Below are positions 43,774-52,564 of a stretch of 64,000 nucleotides of DNA, in pieces. Both the position numbers and the translations under genes were made by a program. Origin of the DNA: Bacillota bacterium (GTDB lineage: Bacteria; Bacillota; Clostridia; Acetivibrionales; JANLFN01); NCBI GenBank assembly GCA_023421675.1, contig JAEZTC010000006.1:172764-236763 (forward strand), read 5' to 3'. The notes under the pieces are model-generated. The model made no database searches. It was not told the DNA's origin and saw only the letters and a program-made list of their open reading frames with translations. The stretch's first letter is position 1; the number at the start of each line of letters is the position of its first letter.

Positions 43774-44937
43774 CTATGCGCGTCTAACAATTTGCTTTAT
43801 TCTTAATAAGCTATAAGATATTAAAAAACCTATTACACCAACAATTGCAAGTATTAACAGTGAGGGTATGACAGAATTTAATGTTTTGTTATTAAGTGTT
43901 ACATCTGTAATGGCTTTTATGGCCCAGGATTCAGGTGTGAATTTAGACATAAGCTGCATTATACCAGAACCGATTTCATCAATTGAAAAGAATGAACCGC
44001 CTAGAATTCCTGTCAATACCATTATTACTGCACCTAATATAGTAAAACTCTGCTGCTTTTTTATAAATGGAACAAATACCATCGTAATTCCTGTTAAAGA
44101 AAAGATATAGAATGCGAATATTATAGCGTAAATTGTTATATTAGCTGTAAAGTTTATATTAAAAATATATTTTCCAGAAATTAAAATTACTGCTGTTATA
44201 ATTAATCCAAATATGTAGGTAGCCGCAGTTTTTGATATTAAATACATGTTGTAGTTGGTTGGTGTTCCAAGTATACGATTAAAGGTATTGTTTTCTTTTT
44301 CGTGTATTAGTGTTCTGAAACCTTGTATAACAACAAACCATATAAACATTACCAAAAATCCGATTAACTTTATGAAAGTTGAATTCTGCATATTTTTATT
44401 ACTGATATTTTCATCAATTATAAATATATTTGATGGGCTATTTATTTTTTTCAGCAAATCATTTGCAATTTCATCTTTGGACAGGTATAAGCTGTTTGAA
44501 ATCACATTTGCATCTTTTACAATCTTTTTCAGGGAGTTAGCCTCATTTAATACTGTTTGTTGAAGTAAGGTCCCATCTCCGCTTTCGTAGTTTTGAAGCA
44601 TACTTATTTCCAAACTATTATTTTCCATTAGATTTCTCCCGAAATCTTTGTTTATTAAAAAGGCATTTGTAATACTTCCATTATCTAACTTCTTTTTAAT
44701 ATCAGGTTCTGTAACGTTAATGACATTTATGTCATTATGGTGATTAATCATATCTATTAGCTGTTTTGAATATATACTTTTGTCAGAATCACTAATATAT
44801 ATGTTCGTTTTACTGTCACCAGAGGAAAGCGAAAATAAATAGGTTAAAAGCAGTGGAGCTGCGATGATTGCAAAAACAGCAGCTCTGTTATTAAACAGCA
44901 GCTTTAATTGATTCTTTATCATTGTTAACATCTGCAT
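43774..44937 (-). CDS. ABC-2 exporter permease, LnrN-like (second cassette)
   Basis: A 387-residue permease with an N-terminal helix (about residues 17-36), an extracytoplasmic domain, then five helices with the family segment LIHEKENNTFNRILGTPTNYNMYL and GGSFFSIDEIGSGIMQLMSKFTPESWAIKAI. ATG 44937 is kept because AAAGGAGA lies about 10 bases upstream, although this overlaps the previous permease gene by 47 bases. It works with the two upstream products. Confidence 0.85.
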   Translation of the reverse strand: MQMLTMIKNQLKLLFNNRAAVFAIIAAPLLLTYLFSLSSGDSKTNIYISDSDKSIYSKQLIDMINHHNDINVINVTEPDIKKKLDNGSITNAFLINKDFGRNLMENNSLEISMLQNYESGDGTLLQQTVLNEANSLKKIVKDANVISNSLYLSKDEIANDLLKKINSPSNIFIIDENISNKNMQNSTFIKLIGFLVMFIWFVVIQGFRTLIHEKENNTFNRILGTPTNYNMYLISKTAATYIFGLIITAVILISGKYIFNINFTANITIYAIIFAFYIFSLTGITMVFVPFIKKQQSFTILGAVIMVLTGILGGSFFSIDEIGSGIMQLMSKFTPESWAIKAITDVTLNNKTLNSVIPSLLILAIVGVIGFLISYSLLRIKQIVRRA

Positions 44938-46159
44938 TTTTAGTAAATCTCCTTTCTCTGTATAATAATAGCGAGAATATTAGGAACACTAAGCCCATGG
45001 CTACTAATTGTATAAGATCTTTAAAAATGTCTGATATCCCACCACCCTGGATTATTTTTAGATAACAGTTTATTGCCTTCCCATTTGGAATGTTTTCCTG
45101 AAGTATCTGAAGACTTGGAGGGAGGTTATCTCTGCTTATGAAGCTGCCGCCTAAAAAACTGAACCCATAAAGTATTATGGGGCTAAAGCTTGTGATTGAC
45201 ATGTGATTTTTAGCAACAGTACCAATACAAAAGACTATAGTACCTATTGTAAATCCGTATGAAAGTGTGGTCAAAAGAATATCTAAGACATTTCCAAAGT
45301 ATACTCCAAAGACTAAATGACTAATTAACATTACTATTGACATTTGAACTGCAATTGCCAGGACTATTCCTGTGACCTTCCCAAGAATATACTGAATGTC
45401 CTTGGTGGGTGTGGATTTTATTCTGAATTGTGTATTGTTCAGCTTTTCGCTTACTATACTATGTGAAAGGTCAAAGGCTGTAAGTATTGAAAACATCACA
45501 ACCATGGCAATGGTTTCATACTGCATTGCATTAACGGGCTTGGTATTATTGTTTGTAGTTTCTTTGGTGATGTCGGTTATATAGCCGGAGGTATCCTGAA
45601 TTTTATTATATATATTCTTGATTTTATCCTCGCTTATATTGGGGTAGGCAGTAAAAATTTTTTGAACCTCTGATTCTTCAGTTCTAAGAGTCTCTAAATC
45701 TTTAGTGAATTTGTTAAGAATACTTTTTATAATGCTTTTGTCTATTTGCTTATTGTTATCTGCTATTAGGTCAATAGTGCACTTTACGTTATTTATATAG
45801 GCTTCAGTAAAATTGTTTGGTACATATATGAAGGCTACAGTATCTTTGTTTTCAACCATTTTTTTACCTTCATTGCGGTTTTTGACCTCTTTTAAATTAA
45901 AGAGTTTGTTTATATCTTTGGACTTTAATATAGTTCTGAGTGATTTACCAAGATTTAGTGTTTGATTATTTTGTATTACAGAATTATCTTCGCAATAAAA
46001 CGCAACATCAAAATATTTGAGCTTTGAATTTGAGTTTCCGAACATGCTCCCTAAAATTAGTATTAAAGCACAGGGGAAAAGGATAAGTTTTATATAAAAC
46101 ATTTTTGTTTTTGAAAGTAGCTTTAAGTCTAAAAAAATCAAATGTAATAACCTATTCAT
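44891..46159 (-). CDS. ABC-2 exporter permease, LnrM-like (second cassette)
   Basis: A 422-residue permease: N-terminal helix (about residues 22-40), a large extracytoplasmic domain of about 180 residues with many Lys/Asn, then helices including SEKLNNTQFRIKSTPTKDIQYILGK (the ATPase-coupling segment) and GGSFISRDNLPPSLQILQENIPNGKAI. GAGGTGAT precedes ATG 46159. It lies 12 bases after the ATPase gene. Confidence 0.85.
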   Translation of the reverse strand: MNRLLHLIFLDLKLLSKTKMFYIKLILFPCALILILGSMFGNSNSKLKYFDVAFYCEDNSVIQNNQTLNLGKSLRTILKSKDINKLFNLKEVKNRNEGKKMVENKDTVAFIYVPNNFTEAYINNVKCTIDLIADNNKQIDKSIIKSILNKFTKDLETLRTEESEVQKIFTAYPNISEDKIKNIYNKIQDTSGYITDITKETTNNNTKPVNAMQYETIAMVVMFSILTAFDLSHSIVSEKLNNTQFRIKSTPTKDIQYILGKVTGIVLAIAVQMSIVMLISHLVFGVYFGNVLDILLTTLSYGFTIGTIVFCIGTVAKNHMSITSFSPIILYGFSFLGGSFISRDNLPPSLQILQENIPNGKAINCYLKIIQGGGISDIFKDLIQLVAMGLVFLIFSLLLYRERRFTKNADVNNDKESIKAAV

Positions 46160-46171
46160 ATTAATATCACC

Positions 46172-47104
46172 TCACTCTCTTAACGATTTACCTGTTACCT
46201 GAAGAAATAGACTTTCAAGGTTTACTTCCTCATACTTAAAGCTGGAAATCTTAATTCCAAGATTTCTTATCTTATCCAATATGTCTATGACATTTTGTGT
46301 TCGGGGAGTCACAAGAAGGGTTAATTGACATCCTTTTAAAGTTGCTCTTTCAATTCCTTTAAAGACTTTGATAGATTCATATGCTTTTTCGCTTACTTCA
46401 CAGCAGTCAATTGTTAATGTATCACAAGCTCTTAATTTTTCTTTGAGTTCATCCTTTGTACCCAGGGCTATTATTTTACCATGATCCATAATTGCAATTC
46501 GTTTGCAGAGAAATTCAACTTCTTCCATGTAATGACTTGTATAAATTACTGTCATTCCTCTTTGTTCATTAAGTCTTTTTACTGTTTCAAGTATATGGTT
46601 TCTGGACTGCGGGTCTATTCCAACAGTAGGCTCATCAAGAATAAGTAGTTTGGGATTATTCATAAGGGCAATCCCTATATTAACCCTTCTTTTCATACCT
46701 CCAGAAAAGTCGCACACAAGCTGGTGTTTTTTTTCCTTGAGTTCAATTATGTCAAGTACCTCATCAACTCTCTTTTTTGTTTCTTTGCGTGACAGACCAT
46801 ATAGAGTGCCGAAAAATTCCAGGTTATCCTTTGCACTTAATTCTTCATATAAGGCTAAGTCCTGTGGTACTATTCCCATCACCCTTTTAGCTTTAATTGG
46901 GTTCTTGCTAAGAGATATATTATCTATTTTTATCTCTCCACTAGTAGGAGATATGAAAGAGCCTATCATAGATACTATAGTTGATTTTCCAGCTCCGTTA
47001 GGACCGAGCAGGCCGAAAATTTCTCCATTCTCAACCTTTAAGCTTAAATCATCGACAGCAGTGCAGTCACCAAATTTTTTGCTTAGATTAATTAATTCAA
47101 GCAT
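46172..47104 (-). CDS. ABC exporter ATP-binding protein, LnrL-like (second cassette)
   Basis: A 310-residue ATPase of the same length and type as the one at 15576: Walker A GPNGAGKST, Q-loop VPQDLALYEEL, signature FSGGMKRRVNIG, Walker B LLILDEPTVGIDPQSRNHIL, H-loop TSHYMEEV, and a C-terminal end LESLFLQVTGKSLRE. AAGGAGG precedes ATG 47104. It is the first gene of the minus-strand exporter operon, divergent from the kinase/regulator operon, with the shared control region between. Confidence 0.9.
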   Translation of the reverse strand: MLELINLSKKFGDCTAVDDLSLKVENGEIFGLLGPNGAGKSTIVSMIGSFISPTSGEIKIDNISLSKNPIKAKRVMGIVPQDLALYEELSAKDNLEFFGTLYGLSRKETKKRVDEVLDIIELKEKKHQLVCDFSGGMKRRVNIGIALMNNPKLLILDEPTVGIDPQSRNHILETVKRLNEQRGMTVIYTSHYMEEVEFLCKRIAIMDHGKIIALGTKDELKEKLRACDTLTIDCCEVSEKAYESIKVFKGIERATLKGCQLTLLVTPRTQNVIDILDKIRNLGIKISSFKYEEVNLESLFLQVTGKSLRE

Positions 47105-47162
47105 TTATTATGCCTCCTTTATTTTTATTTAATTTTACTTCGATATTGTCAGGAAGCATATT

Positions 47163-47223
47163 TACTAAAGTACACAGTTGATATATTACTTTAGATATCA
47201 TTTCTCGGTATTACTTTAGTAAT
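47163..47223. promoter_or_regulatory. Three ACT-WW-AGT-type dyads between exporter and kinase operons
   Basis: TTTACT-AA-AGTACA (core 47163-47172), ATTACT-TT-AGATAT (47185-47198) and the perfect ATTACT-TT-AGTAAT (47210-47223). Centres are 24 and 25 bp apart. The half-sites fit the ACT-Nn-AGT pattern reported for the VraR/LiaR group of response regulators, and a regulator of that type is encoded next door. Confidence 0.58.
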
Positions 47224-47301
47224 ATGGAGACATGGGGAATATGATGATATACTAGGGTTAACTACTTATCACAGAAGGATAGTAGAAATAGGAGACCGGC
47301 T

Positions 47302-48468
47302 ATGATAGAATTTAATTCTGCAAAGATGAGATTATTAATTCTTAGAATTACAAGGATTTTGGTTATATTATCAATAATATATACTGCGCTTGCCAGTTTT
47401 GATGCAGAACTTTATCTGCAAATAATTCTGTGTATTCTCGTGGTGACTGCTGGTGTTAATGATTATATTAGACAGAAATCATTAAAAAATCATAAGTCGA
47501 TCTGGTATCATCTATCTTTTATTTTAAGTAATGTTATAGTATCTTATCTGTCATACAAGATAAAATGCAGCGGATTAGTAATATACAATATTATTCTTAT
47601 AATAGATTTACTTCTATTTAATGAAAAAGCACCTGTGTTTTTAATAATTATAAACTTTATAGCTTTCTGTATTCCAGATATGTTAAATACTAACCCTTCA
47701 GATAATCTTAGCATTGAGAAAATATTTTTAAATTATATAAGTATATTTACAATAGTTTACATAATTAAGAGTATAACTATCGACAAAATCAAAACAGATA
47801 AGTTGAATATAGAACTTAGAAATGCAAATTCGAAGCTTAAAGAATATTCGGCTAAATTAGAAGAATTAACAATTTCAAAGGAACGAACAAGGATAGCTCA
47901 GGAGCTTCATGATTCAATTGGGCATTCTCTTATTGCGTTAAGTATGAATTTAGAATATGCTGAAAACATTATAAAATCAAAGCCAGAAAAAGCAGAGGAA
48001 GTTATAAAAAAATCTCATTCTATTTCAAAAAATTGTATTGAAAAGCTTAGGGAAGTTGTAAATGTTCTTAAGGAGGATCATAAAATTAAAAACCTGCGAG
48101 AAGGAATTAATGAATTGTTTCTAAATTTTCAAGACAATGAAAAGTATAAGTTTAATTTAAAAATGGATGATGATATTGAAAGTGAGTCACCTAAAATAAA
48201 GAGCTGCATTTATAAAACTGTGATGGAAGGCATAACAAATGGGATTAAACATGGGAATGCCGGGCTGTTTGATGTTGAAATAAATAAGGCTGAGAATAAT
48301 ATACTTTTAAAAGTAAGTGATGATGGTTTGGGATGCGAAAGCATTAAAAAGTCCAATGGAATTATAGGAATAGAAAAGAGAATTTCCGAACTTGGCGGTT
48401 CTATGGAGCTTTATTCTGGAAACAATGTGGGTTTTACTATTGATGTAGTTATACCTATAGGGGGTTAA
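47302..48468 (+). CDS. Sensor histidine kinase, LnrJ/LiaS-like (second cassette)
   Basis: A 388-residue kinase with about five to six N-terminal membrane helices (residues 15-160) and almost no external domain, a coiled linker, HisKA_3 TRIAQELHDSIGHSLIALSMN with the active His, and an HATPase domain (YKTVMEGITNGIKHG, DDGLGC, GIIGIEKRISELGGS). AGGAGA precedes ATG 47302. It is the first gene of the regulator operon, divergent from the exporter genes it probably controls. Confidence 0.9.
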   Translation: MIEFNSAKMRLLILRITRILVILSIIYTALASFDAELYLQIILCILVVTAGVNDYIRQKSLKNHKSIWYHLSFILSNVIVSYLSYKIKCSGLVIYNIILIIDLLLFNEKAPVFLIIINFIAFCIPDMLNTNPSDNLSIEKIFLNYISIFTIVYIIKSITIDKIKTDKLNIELRNANSKLKEYSAKLEELTISKERTRIAQELHDSIGHSLIALSMNLEYAENIIKSKPEKAEEVIKKSHSISKNCIEKLREVVNVLKEDHKIKNLREGINELFLNFQDNEKYKFNLKMDDDIESESPKIKSCIYKTVMEGITNGIKHGNAGLFDVEINKAENNILLKVSDDGLGCESIKKSNGIIGIEKRISELGGSMELYSGNNVGFTIDVVIPIGG

Positions 48469-48472
48469 TACT

Positions 48473-49129
48473 ATGATAAATATTGTTATTGCTGATGATC
48501 AGGAAATAGTAAGAGAAGGTCTGAAAATGATATTAAGCCTTAATGAAGAAATCCAAATAATAGCAGAAGCATCAAATGGTAAAGAATTATTAAATCTGGT
48601 TGATCTTAATAAGCCTGATGTAGTATTAATGGATATAAGAATGCCTGAAATGGATGGTATTGAAGCCACGAGGCATTTAAAAGAAAAGTATCCTGATATA
48701 AAAATTGTTATATTAACTACTTTTAATGAGGACGAATACATATTTGAGGGTCTTAAAAACGGGGCGGATGGATATATTCTTAAGGATTCAGGATCAAAAG
48801 AGATAATTGCGGCAATAAAAAGTGCTGTTCAGGGTGATATGCTTTTAAATCCAAAGGTAACTGTAAAGGTTATAAATGCTTTGAATTCTATCAATATTGA
48901 TAAAAGACCAGATAAGGCTATTGATGAAAATGAGAAGCTTAAACAAATATTAACACCTAGAGAACTTGAAGTTTCAATGTATATTCTCTCTGGAAAGACA
49001 AATCGGGATATTGCAAAGCAAATGTATGTTACAGAAGGTACTGTAAAGAATTATGTTTCCAGAATACTGGAGAAGCTTGAACTAAATAATAGAGCAGAGC
49101 TTATTATAATGCTGCGTAGCTTAGATTAA
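48473..49129 (+). CDS. NarL/LuxR-type response regulator, LiaR/LnrK-like (second cassette)
   Basis: A 218-residue regulator: receiver domain with ADDQ acidic pair, phosphoacceptor in VVLMDIRMPEMDG, Lys in GYILKDSG; LuxR domain LTPRELEVSMYILSGKTNRDIAKQMYVTEGTVKNYVSRILEKL. It lies 4 bases after the kinase gene. The three ACT-WW-AGT dyads at 47163-47223 are its most likely targets. A lipoprotein gene follows on the same strand. Confidence 0.92.
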   Translation: MINIVIADDQEIVREGLKMILSLNEEIQIIAEASNGKELLNLVDLNKPDVVLMDIRMPEMDGIEATRHLKEKYPDIKIVILTTFNEDEYIFEGLKNGADGYILKDSGSKEIIAAIKSAVQGDMLLNPKVTVKVINALNSINIDKRPDKAIDENEKLKQILTPRELEVSMYILSGKTNRDIAKQMYVTEGTVKNYVSRILEKLELNNRAELIIMLRSLD

Positions 49130-49262
49130 TAATAGTAAAGATTTATTGAATATATAGTTTATTGTTCCCAAAAAGAGTTATTAATTTATTTGATTGAATT
49201 TTCTCTTTTTGGAATCATTTTTATATATCTCCAAATACAATATTAATTGGAGGTGTGTAGAC

Positions 49263-49769
49263 ATGAAAAAAGTAGCTGTTCTTTTGGTGATAGTGATGGC
49301 CTCAGCCTTTATATTTGCAGGCTGCGGTGGTACCACTATTGATACCGGTAATGGTAAGATCAAGGTTGATGGAAACGGTGGTATAGTCAAGATTCAAGGT
49401 ACAGATGGGCAATCGGAACTGGCTGTTGATACTGGTGGAGGAGTATCTCTGCCGAAGGATTACCCAGAAGATGTCCTCCCAATTTATAAAGGTGGAAAAA
49501 TTGTCATTTCAAGCAGAAGCCAGGCAAGTGAAGATAAAGGATACACTTACAGCGTTTCATTCACATCAAAAAAAGATCCTAAAACTGTATATGAATATTA
49601 TAAGGACATAATGAAAGATTCGGAGCAGTTAGGTGATTTTGCCTCAAACGGTACATATTCAATAAGCGGTAAAAAGGATGGGAACGAAATTTCAATTTTG
49701 ATAATGTCGAGTGAAGAAGATAAAAATCAACCTACTATGACAATTCTATCAGTAACAGCAGTGAAATGA
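49263..49769 (+). CDS. Predicted lipoprotein, unknown
   Basis: A 168-residue exported lipoprotein with signal peptide and lipobox FAGC (cysteine near residue 21), a Gly-rich stretch (GGTTIDTGNGKIKVDGNGG), and a soluble domain starting LPKDYPEDVLPIYKGGKIVISS, with KDPKTVYEYYKDIMKDSE and SISGKKDGNEISILIMS. This pattern occurs in small secreted proteins of clostridia; no function is assigned. GGAGGTG precedes ATG 49263. It follows the regulator gene by 133 bases and ends at its own terminator. Confidence 0.75.
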   Translation: MKKVAVLLVIVMASAFIFAGCGGTTIDTGNGKIKVDGNGGIVKIQGTDGQSELAVDTGGGVSLPKDYPEDVLPIYKGGKIVISSRSQASEDKGYTYSVSFTSKKDPKTVYEYYKDIMKDSEQLGDFASNGTYSISGKKDGNEISILIMSSEEDKNQPTMTILSVTAVK

Positions 49770-49774
49770 ATTAA

Positions 49775-49803
49775 GTGCCGGTTAAATAGCCGGCATTATT
49801 ATT
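49775..49803 (+). terminator. Terminator after the lipoprotein gene
   Basis: TGCCGG / CCGGCA stem with loop TTAAATAG, followed by TTATTATTT. Confidence 0.7.
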
Positions 49804-49846
49804 TATACAGGCATATATTGGAGAATAAAAAAATTATCATTTTCTA

Positions 49847-49875
49847 TTGACATTTTGGCCTATCGCAGATAAAAT
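49847..49875 (+). promoter_or_regulatory. Predicted promoter of tRNA-Glu/tRNA-Asp
   Basis: TTGACA (49847-49852), 17-bp spacer, TAAAAT (49870-49875), about 70 bases before the first tRNA. The leader has a short inverted repeat, TATCGAT / ATCGATA. Confidence 0.75.
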
Positions 49876-49947
49876 ATACTTTGTCGGTCGACGCAGTACC
49901 CTTATCGATACTTGTTAGATCGATATTTTTATCATACTTTATAGTAT

Positions 49948-50023
49948 GGCCCGTTGGTCAAGTGGCCTAAGACACCGCCCTTTCACGGCGGCTACAGGGG
50001 TTCGAATCCCCTACGGGTCACCA
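49948..50023 (+). tRNA. tRNA-Glu (TTC)
   Basis: 76 bases, acceptor GGCCCGT / ACGGGTC, anticodon loop CTTTCAC (TTC) in stem CCGCC / GGCGG, T-loop TTCGAAT, CCA encoded. Confidence 0.97.
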
Positions 50024-50027
50024 TATT

Positions 50028-50052
50028 AATTGACAATGCACAATTGTCAATT
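50028..50052. repeat. Perfect inverted repeat between two tRNA genes
   Basis: AATTGACAAT / ATTGTCAATT, a 10-bp perfect stem with a 5-base loop, filling most of the spacer between tRNA-Glu and tRNA-Asp. No T-run, so a processing signal or short repeat rather than a terminator. Confidence 0.75.
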
Positions 50053-50058
50053 ATATAT

Positions 50059-50135
50059 GGCCTGGTAGTTCAGTTGGTTAGAATGCCAGCCTGTCACGCT
50101 GGAGGTCGAGGGTTCGAGCCCCTTCCAGGTCGCCA
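50059..50135 (+). tRNA. tRNA-Asp (GTC)
   Basis: 77 bases, acceptor GGCCTGG / CCAGGTC, anticodon loop CTGTCAC (GTC) in stem CCAGC / GCTGG, discriminator G, CCA encoded. Confidence 0.97.
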
Positions 50136-50137
50136 AG

Positions 50138-50172
50138 GAAAAAACTCTTGTGAAAACAAGAGTTTTTTTTAT
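50138..50172. terminator. Terminator of the tRNA-Glu/Asp unit
   Basis: AAAACTCTTGT-gaaa-ACAAGAGTTTT stem with flanking A and T runs; can also end the minus-strand pseudogene. Confidence 0.9.
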
Positions 50173-50200
50173 ACCCAAAATCAGATGGGGCTCGAAACCT

Positions 50201-50831
50201 TTATTTTTGTATTTCTGACTCACTTTCAAAGAATCTACACTTAAGCAAATAAGCCATATCATATTCCTGAAGTTCATCAGCATTTTTTACAGGATCTTTA
50301 AAGAACTCAGTTGTAAGACTTAACATAGAACTGTGATCCTTTTTGTAAGCGGTATATAAAAGAACGGTATCACTGTTAGTATTAATATTTAGGGTATCTC
50401 CTAAGGTTCCGGTTAATTTATCATAATCCTTACTTACCTTTTCATATTCTCGGTTTGTTTTTACTGTGTTCCTACCATCCTCATTGCTAATTATAAGTCT
50501 CAATTGCTGCTTACTCTCTGTAATCACTCATGGCAGCAATAATTATTCCTTTAGAATAATCCAGCTTAGCAGAGAAACCGCTTGTTTCAGGTTTGTTATT
50601 ACCTTTTTGGTACTTTTCCAAAGATAACTGAACCCACTTGTATTTTGGGTCTACATTAAAATCAAAAGCATAGAACTGATCACTCCCGACTGAAAGATAT
50701 AATTTATCAAGGCCTGACAAGTTCCTTACTGAAATAGAATTTATATTTCCGTTTACACTTAGATTTAGCCCTCCACAGCCTGATAACATTAATAAAAATA
50801 TCACTGAAAAGATTGAACATACTTTTTTCAT
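50201..50831 (-). pseudogene. Lipoprotein gene split by a frameshift
   Basis: Two overlapping minus-strand frames look like one protein. The first (50831-50511) has a lipobox LSGC and ends ...IAAMSDYRE at a stop; the second (50527-50201) continues KQQLRLIISNEDG without any ribosome site. Removing one base, for example the T of GAG-TAA near 50511-50513, joins them into a 209-residue lipoprotein whose total length of 631 bases is one more than a multiple of three. The family is not recognised. A sequencing error is possible. Confidence 0.6.
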
Positions 50832-50973
50832 TACAAATCCCCCATTGAGTCATATACAAAATTATACAGTATTTATATTAAAATGTTTATACATAATTTA
50901 ATGAAAAGATAAATTATGTTTGTTATAATAGTAAAAAATACCTTGTAAATTTTATAAGCGGAGGTTCCTATTA

Positions 50974-51502
50974 ATGATCCTTTCAGGGAAAGAAATCAAA
51001 AACAGGCTTGGTAAAGATATTTTTATTGAACCTTTTAATGCCAGTCAGCTAAATCCAAACAGCTACAATTTAAAGCTTGGCAATGAATTACTTGTCTATG
51101 AAGATGAATTACTGGATATGAAGAAGGAAAATAAAGCAAAGAAAATAATAATTCCTGATGAAGGACTTACTTTGTTTGGAACCAAACAAACTTTATCTCG
51201 GACGCACTGTTGAATATACAAGAACTGAGAACCATGTTCCAATGCTTGAAGGAAGATCTTCCATCGGGCGCTTAGGGTTGTTTATTCATGTGACTGCAGG
51301 TTTTGGTGATGTTGGTTTTGCAGGTTATTGGACTTTGGAGATTTACTGTATTCAACCAATAAGAATTTATCCTGATATTGAAATTTGCCAAATTTATTAT
51401 CACTCTATTGAAGGTGACTACAATAAATATATCAGCGGGAAGTATCAAAATAATGCAGGTATACAGCCAAGCTTATTGTATAAGGATTTTGAGAATAAAT
51501 AG
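50974..51502 (+). pseudogene. dcd: dCTP deaminase gene with 4-bp duplication frameshift
   Basis: The N-terminal part MILSGKEIKNRLG...IIIPDEGLTL and the C-terminal part LEPNKLYLGRTVEYT...PMLEGRSSIGRLGLFIHVTAGFGDVGFAG are both typical dCTP deaminase but in different frames. The break is at TTTGTTTG (51171-51178). Removing one TTTG restores GLTLEPNKLYLGRT and a 174-residue protein, the normal length. The enzyme makes dUTP from dCTP. As written the gene is disrupted; a 4-bp tandem duplication is less typical of sequencing error than a homopolymer slip. Confidence 0.85.
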
Positions 51503-51511
51503 GTGATAAAA

Positions 51512-51946
51512 ATGTCAGAACTTATTATAAGAAACATTTTACCTGAAGATTATGAAGATGTTTCAGGGTTAATTAAGGAACTAGGATACTCATACGCAAA
51601 GGAAGAAGTCAAAGCAAGAATAGAGCATATATCAATAAATACCAGGGATATTATTCTTGTGGCAGAGATTGAAGGAAAGGTTATTGGTCTTATCCATGCA
51701 AGTCCTTATGAACTGCTTTTTAGTGATTCACTCTTAAACCTGCTTGGCTTTATTGTTAAACAGGAGTATAGGGGAACTGGTGTCGGACACAAACTGATAA
51801 CCAAGCTTGAAGTTGTGGCGAAGGATTTGGGCTATACTGGTATAAGGCTTACATCCGGTTCTGAAAGAGTTGAGGCACATGAATTTTACATAAAGCATGG
51901 ATATGTTTTTGCAAAAGACCAGAAGAATTTTAAGAAATGCTTATAG
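51512..51946 (+). CDS. GNAT-family N-acetyltransferase
   Basis: A 144-residue GCN5-related acetyltransferase: IIRNILPEDYEDVSGLIKEL start, acetyl-CoA-binding motif A VKQEYRGTGVGHKLITKLE (about residues 87-105; R/QxxGxG/A), and GIRLTSGSERVEAHEFYIKHGY at the end. It acetylates a small molecule or protein N-terminus; the substrate is unknown. ATG 51512 is 9 bases after the alternative GTG 51503, with AGGTGA as ribosome site. It lies just after the dcd pseudogene. Confidence 0.88.
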   Translation: MSELIIRNILPEDYEDVSGLIKELGYSYAKEEVKARIEHISINTRDIILVAEIEGKVIGLIHASPYELLFSDSLLNLLGFIVKQEYRGTGVGHKLITKLEVVAKDLGYTGIRLTSGSERVEAHEFYIKHGYVFAKDQKNFKKCL

Positions 51947-52034
51947 TTTGATTAACAGTGTTTTAAGTGCGTCAAATAATATGACAGAATGAAGGAAGAT
52001 CAAATAAAAAAGGATTAATATATGGAGGGCAGTA

Positions 52035-52478
52035 ATGTATATCGAACAAGCAACAATTACTGACGCGGAAGAAATTCTCTCATTACAAAAGCTTTGCTAT
52101 GTAAGTGAGGCTGAAATTTATAACGACTTCAATATTCCTCCCCTTAACCAAACCCTTGAGGAAATAACAAAGGAATTTGACAACTATATGTTTTTGAAAG
52201 TTATTGATAACAGCAGAATTGTCGGTTCTGTAAGGGCTGCTGTTAATGGAGATATTTGCACGATATATAAGCTGATAGTACATCCTGAATATCAAAATAA
52301 AGGAATAGGATCAAGTCTTATTAAAAAGGTTGAAGAATCTTTAAACAATAAAAGATTTGAAATTTTTACAGGACACCGAAGTGAAAAAAATCTATACCTA
52401 TACCAGAAGATGGGTTATGAGATATATAAGAAAGAGAGGCTGACAGACGACATTGATATGTTGTATCTGGCTAAATAA
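52035..52478 (+). CDS. GNAT-family N-acetyltransferase
   Basis: A 147-residue acetyltransferase with motif A VHPEYQNKGIGSSLIKKVE (about residues 92-110) and YQKMGYEIYKKERL near the end, the typical aromatic substrate-side region. ATG 52035 follows TGGAGGG. Distinct from the previous gene product, though of the same fold. It precedes a tRNA pair; substrate unknown. Confidence 0.88.
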   Translation: MYIEQATITDAEEILSLQKLCYVSEAEIYNDFNIPPLNQTLEEITKEFDNYMFLKVIDNSRIVGSVRAAVNGDICTIYKLIVHPEYQNKGIGSSLIKKVEESLNNKRFEIFTGHRSEKNLYLYQKMGYEIYKKERLTDDIDMLYLAK

Positions 52479-52527
52479 ATGATAAAAGCGGGATAATAAA
52501 CTGGACAAAAATTCATTGTTCAAGGTG

Positions 52528-52556
52528 TTGACACAAAATCATTCTGCTGTTATACT
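52528..52556 (+). promoter_or_regulatory. Predicted promoter of tRNA-Thr/tRNA-Tyr
   Basis: TTGACA (52528-52533), 17-bp spacer, TATACT (52551-52556), a near-consensus promoter about 40 bases before the tRNA. Confidence 0.8.
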
Positions 52557-52564
52557 ATCATAGT

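Noticed and set aside
49954..50244. Reading frames across tRNA-Glu and tRNA-Asp, on both strands
   Set aside because: They cover tRNA genes, a common artefact; no ribosome site.
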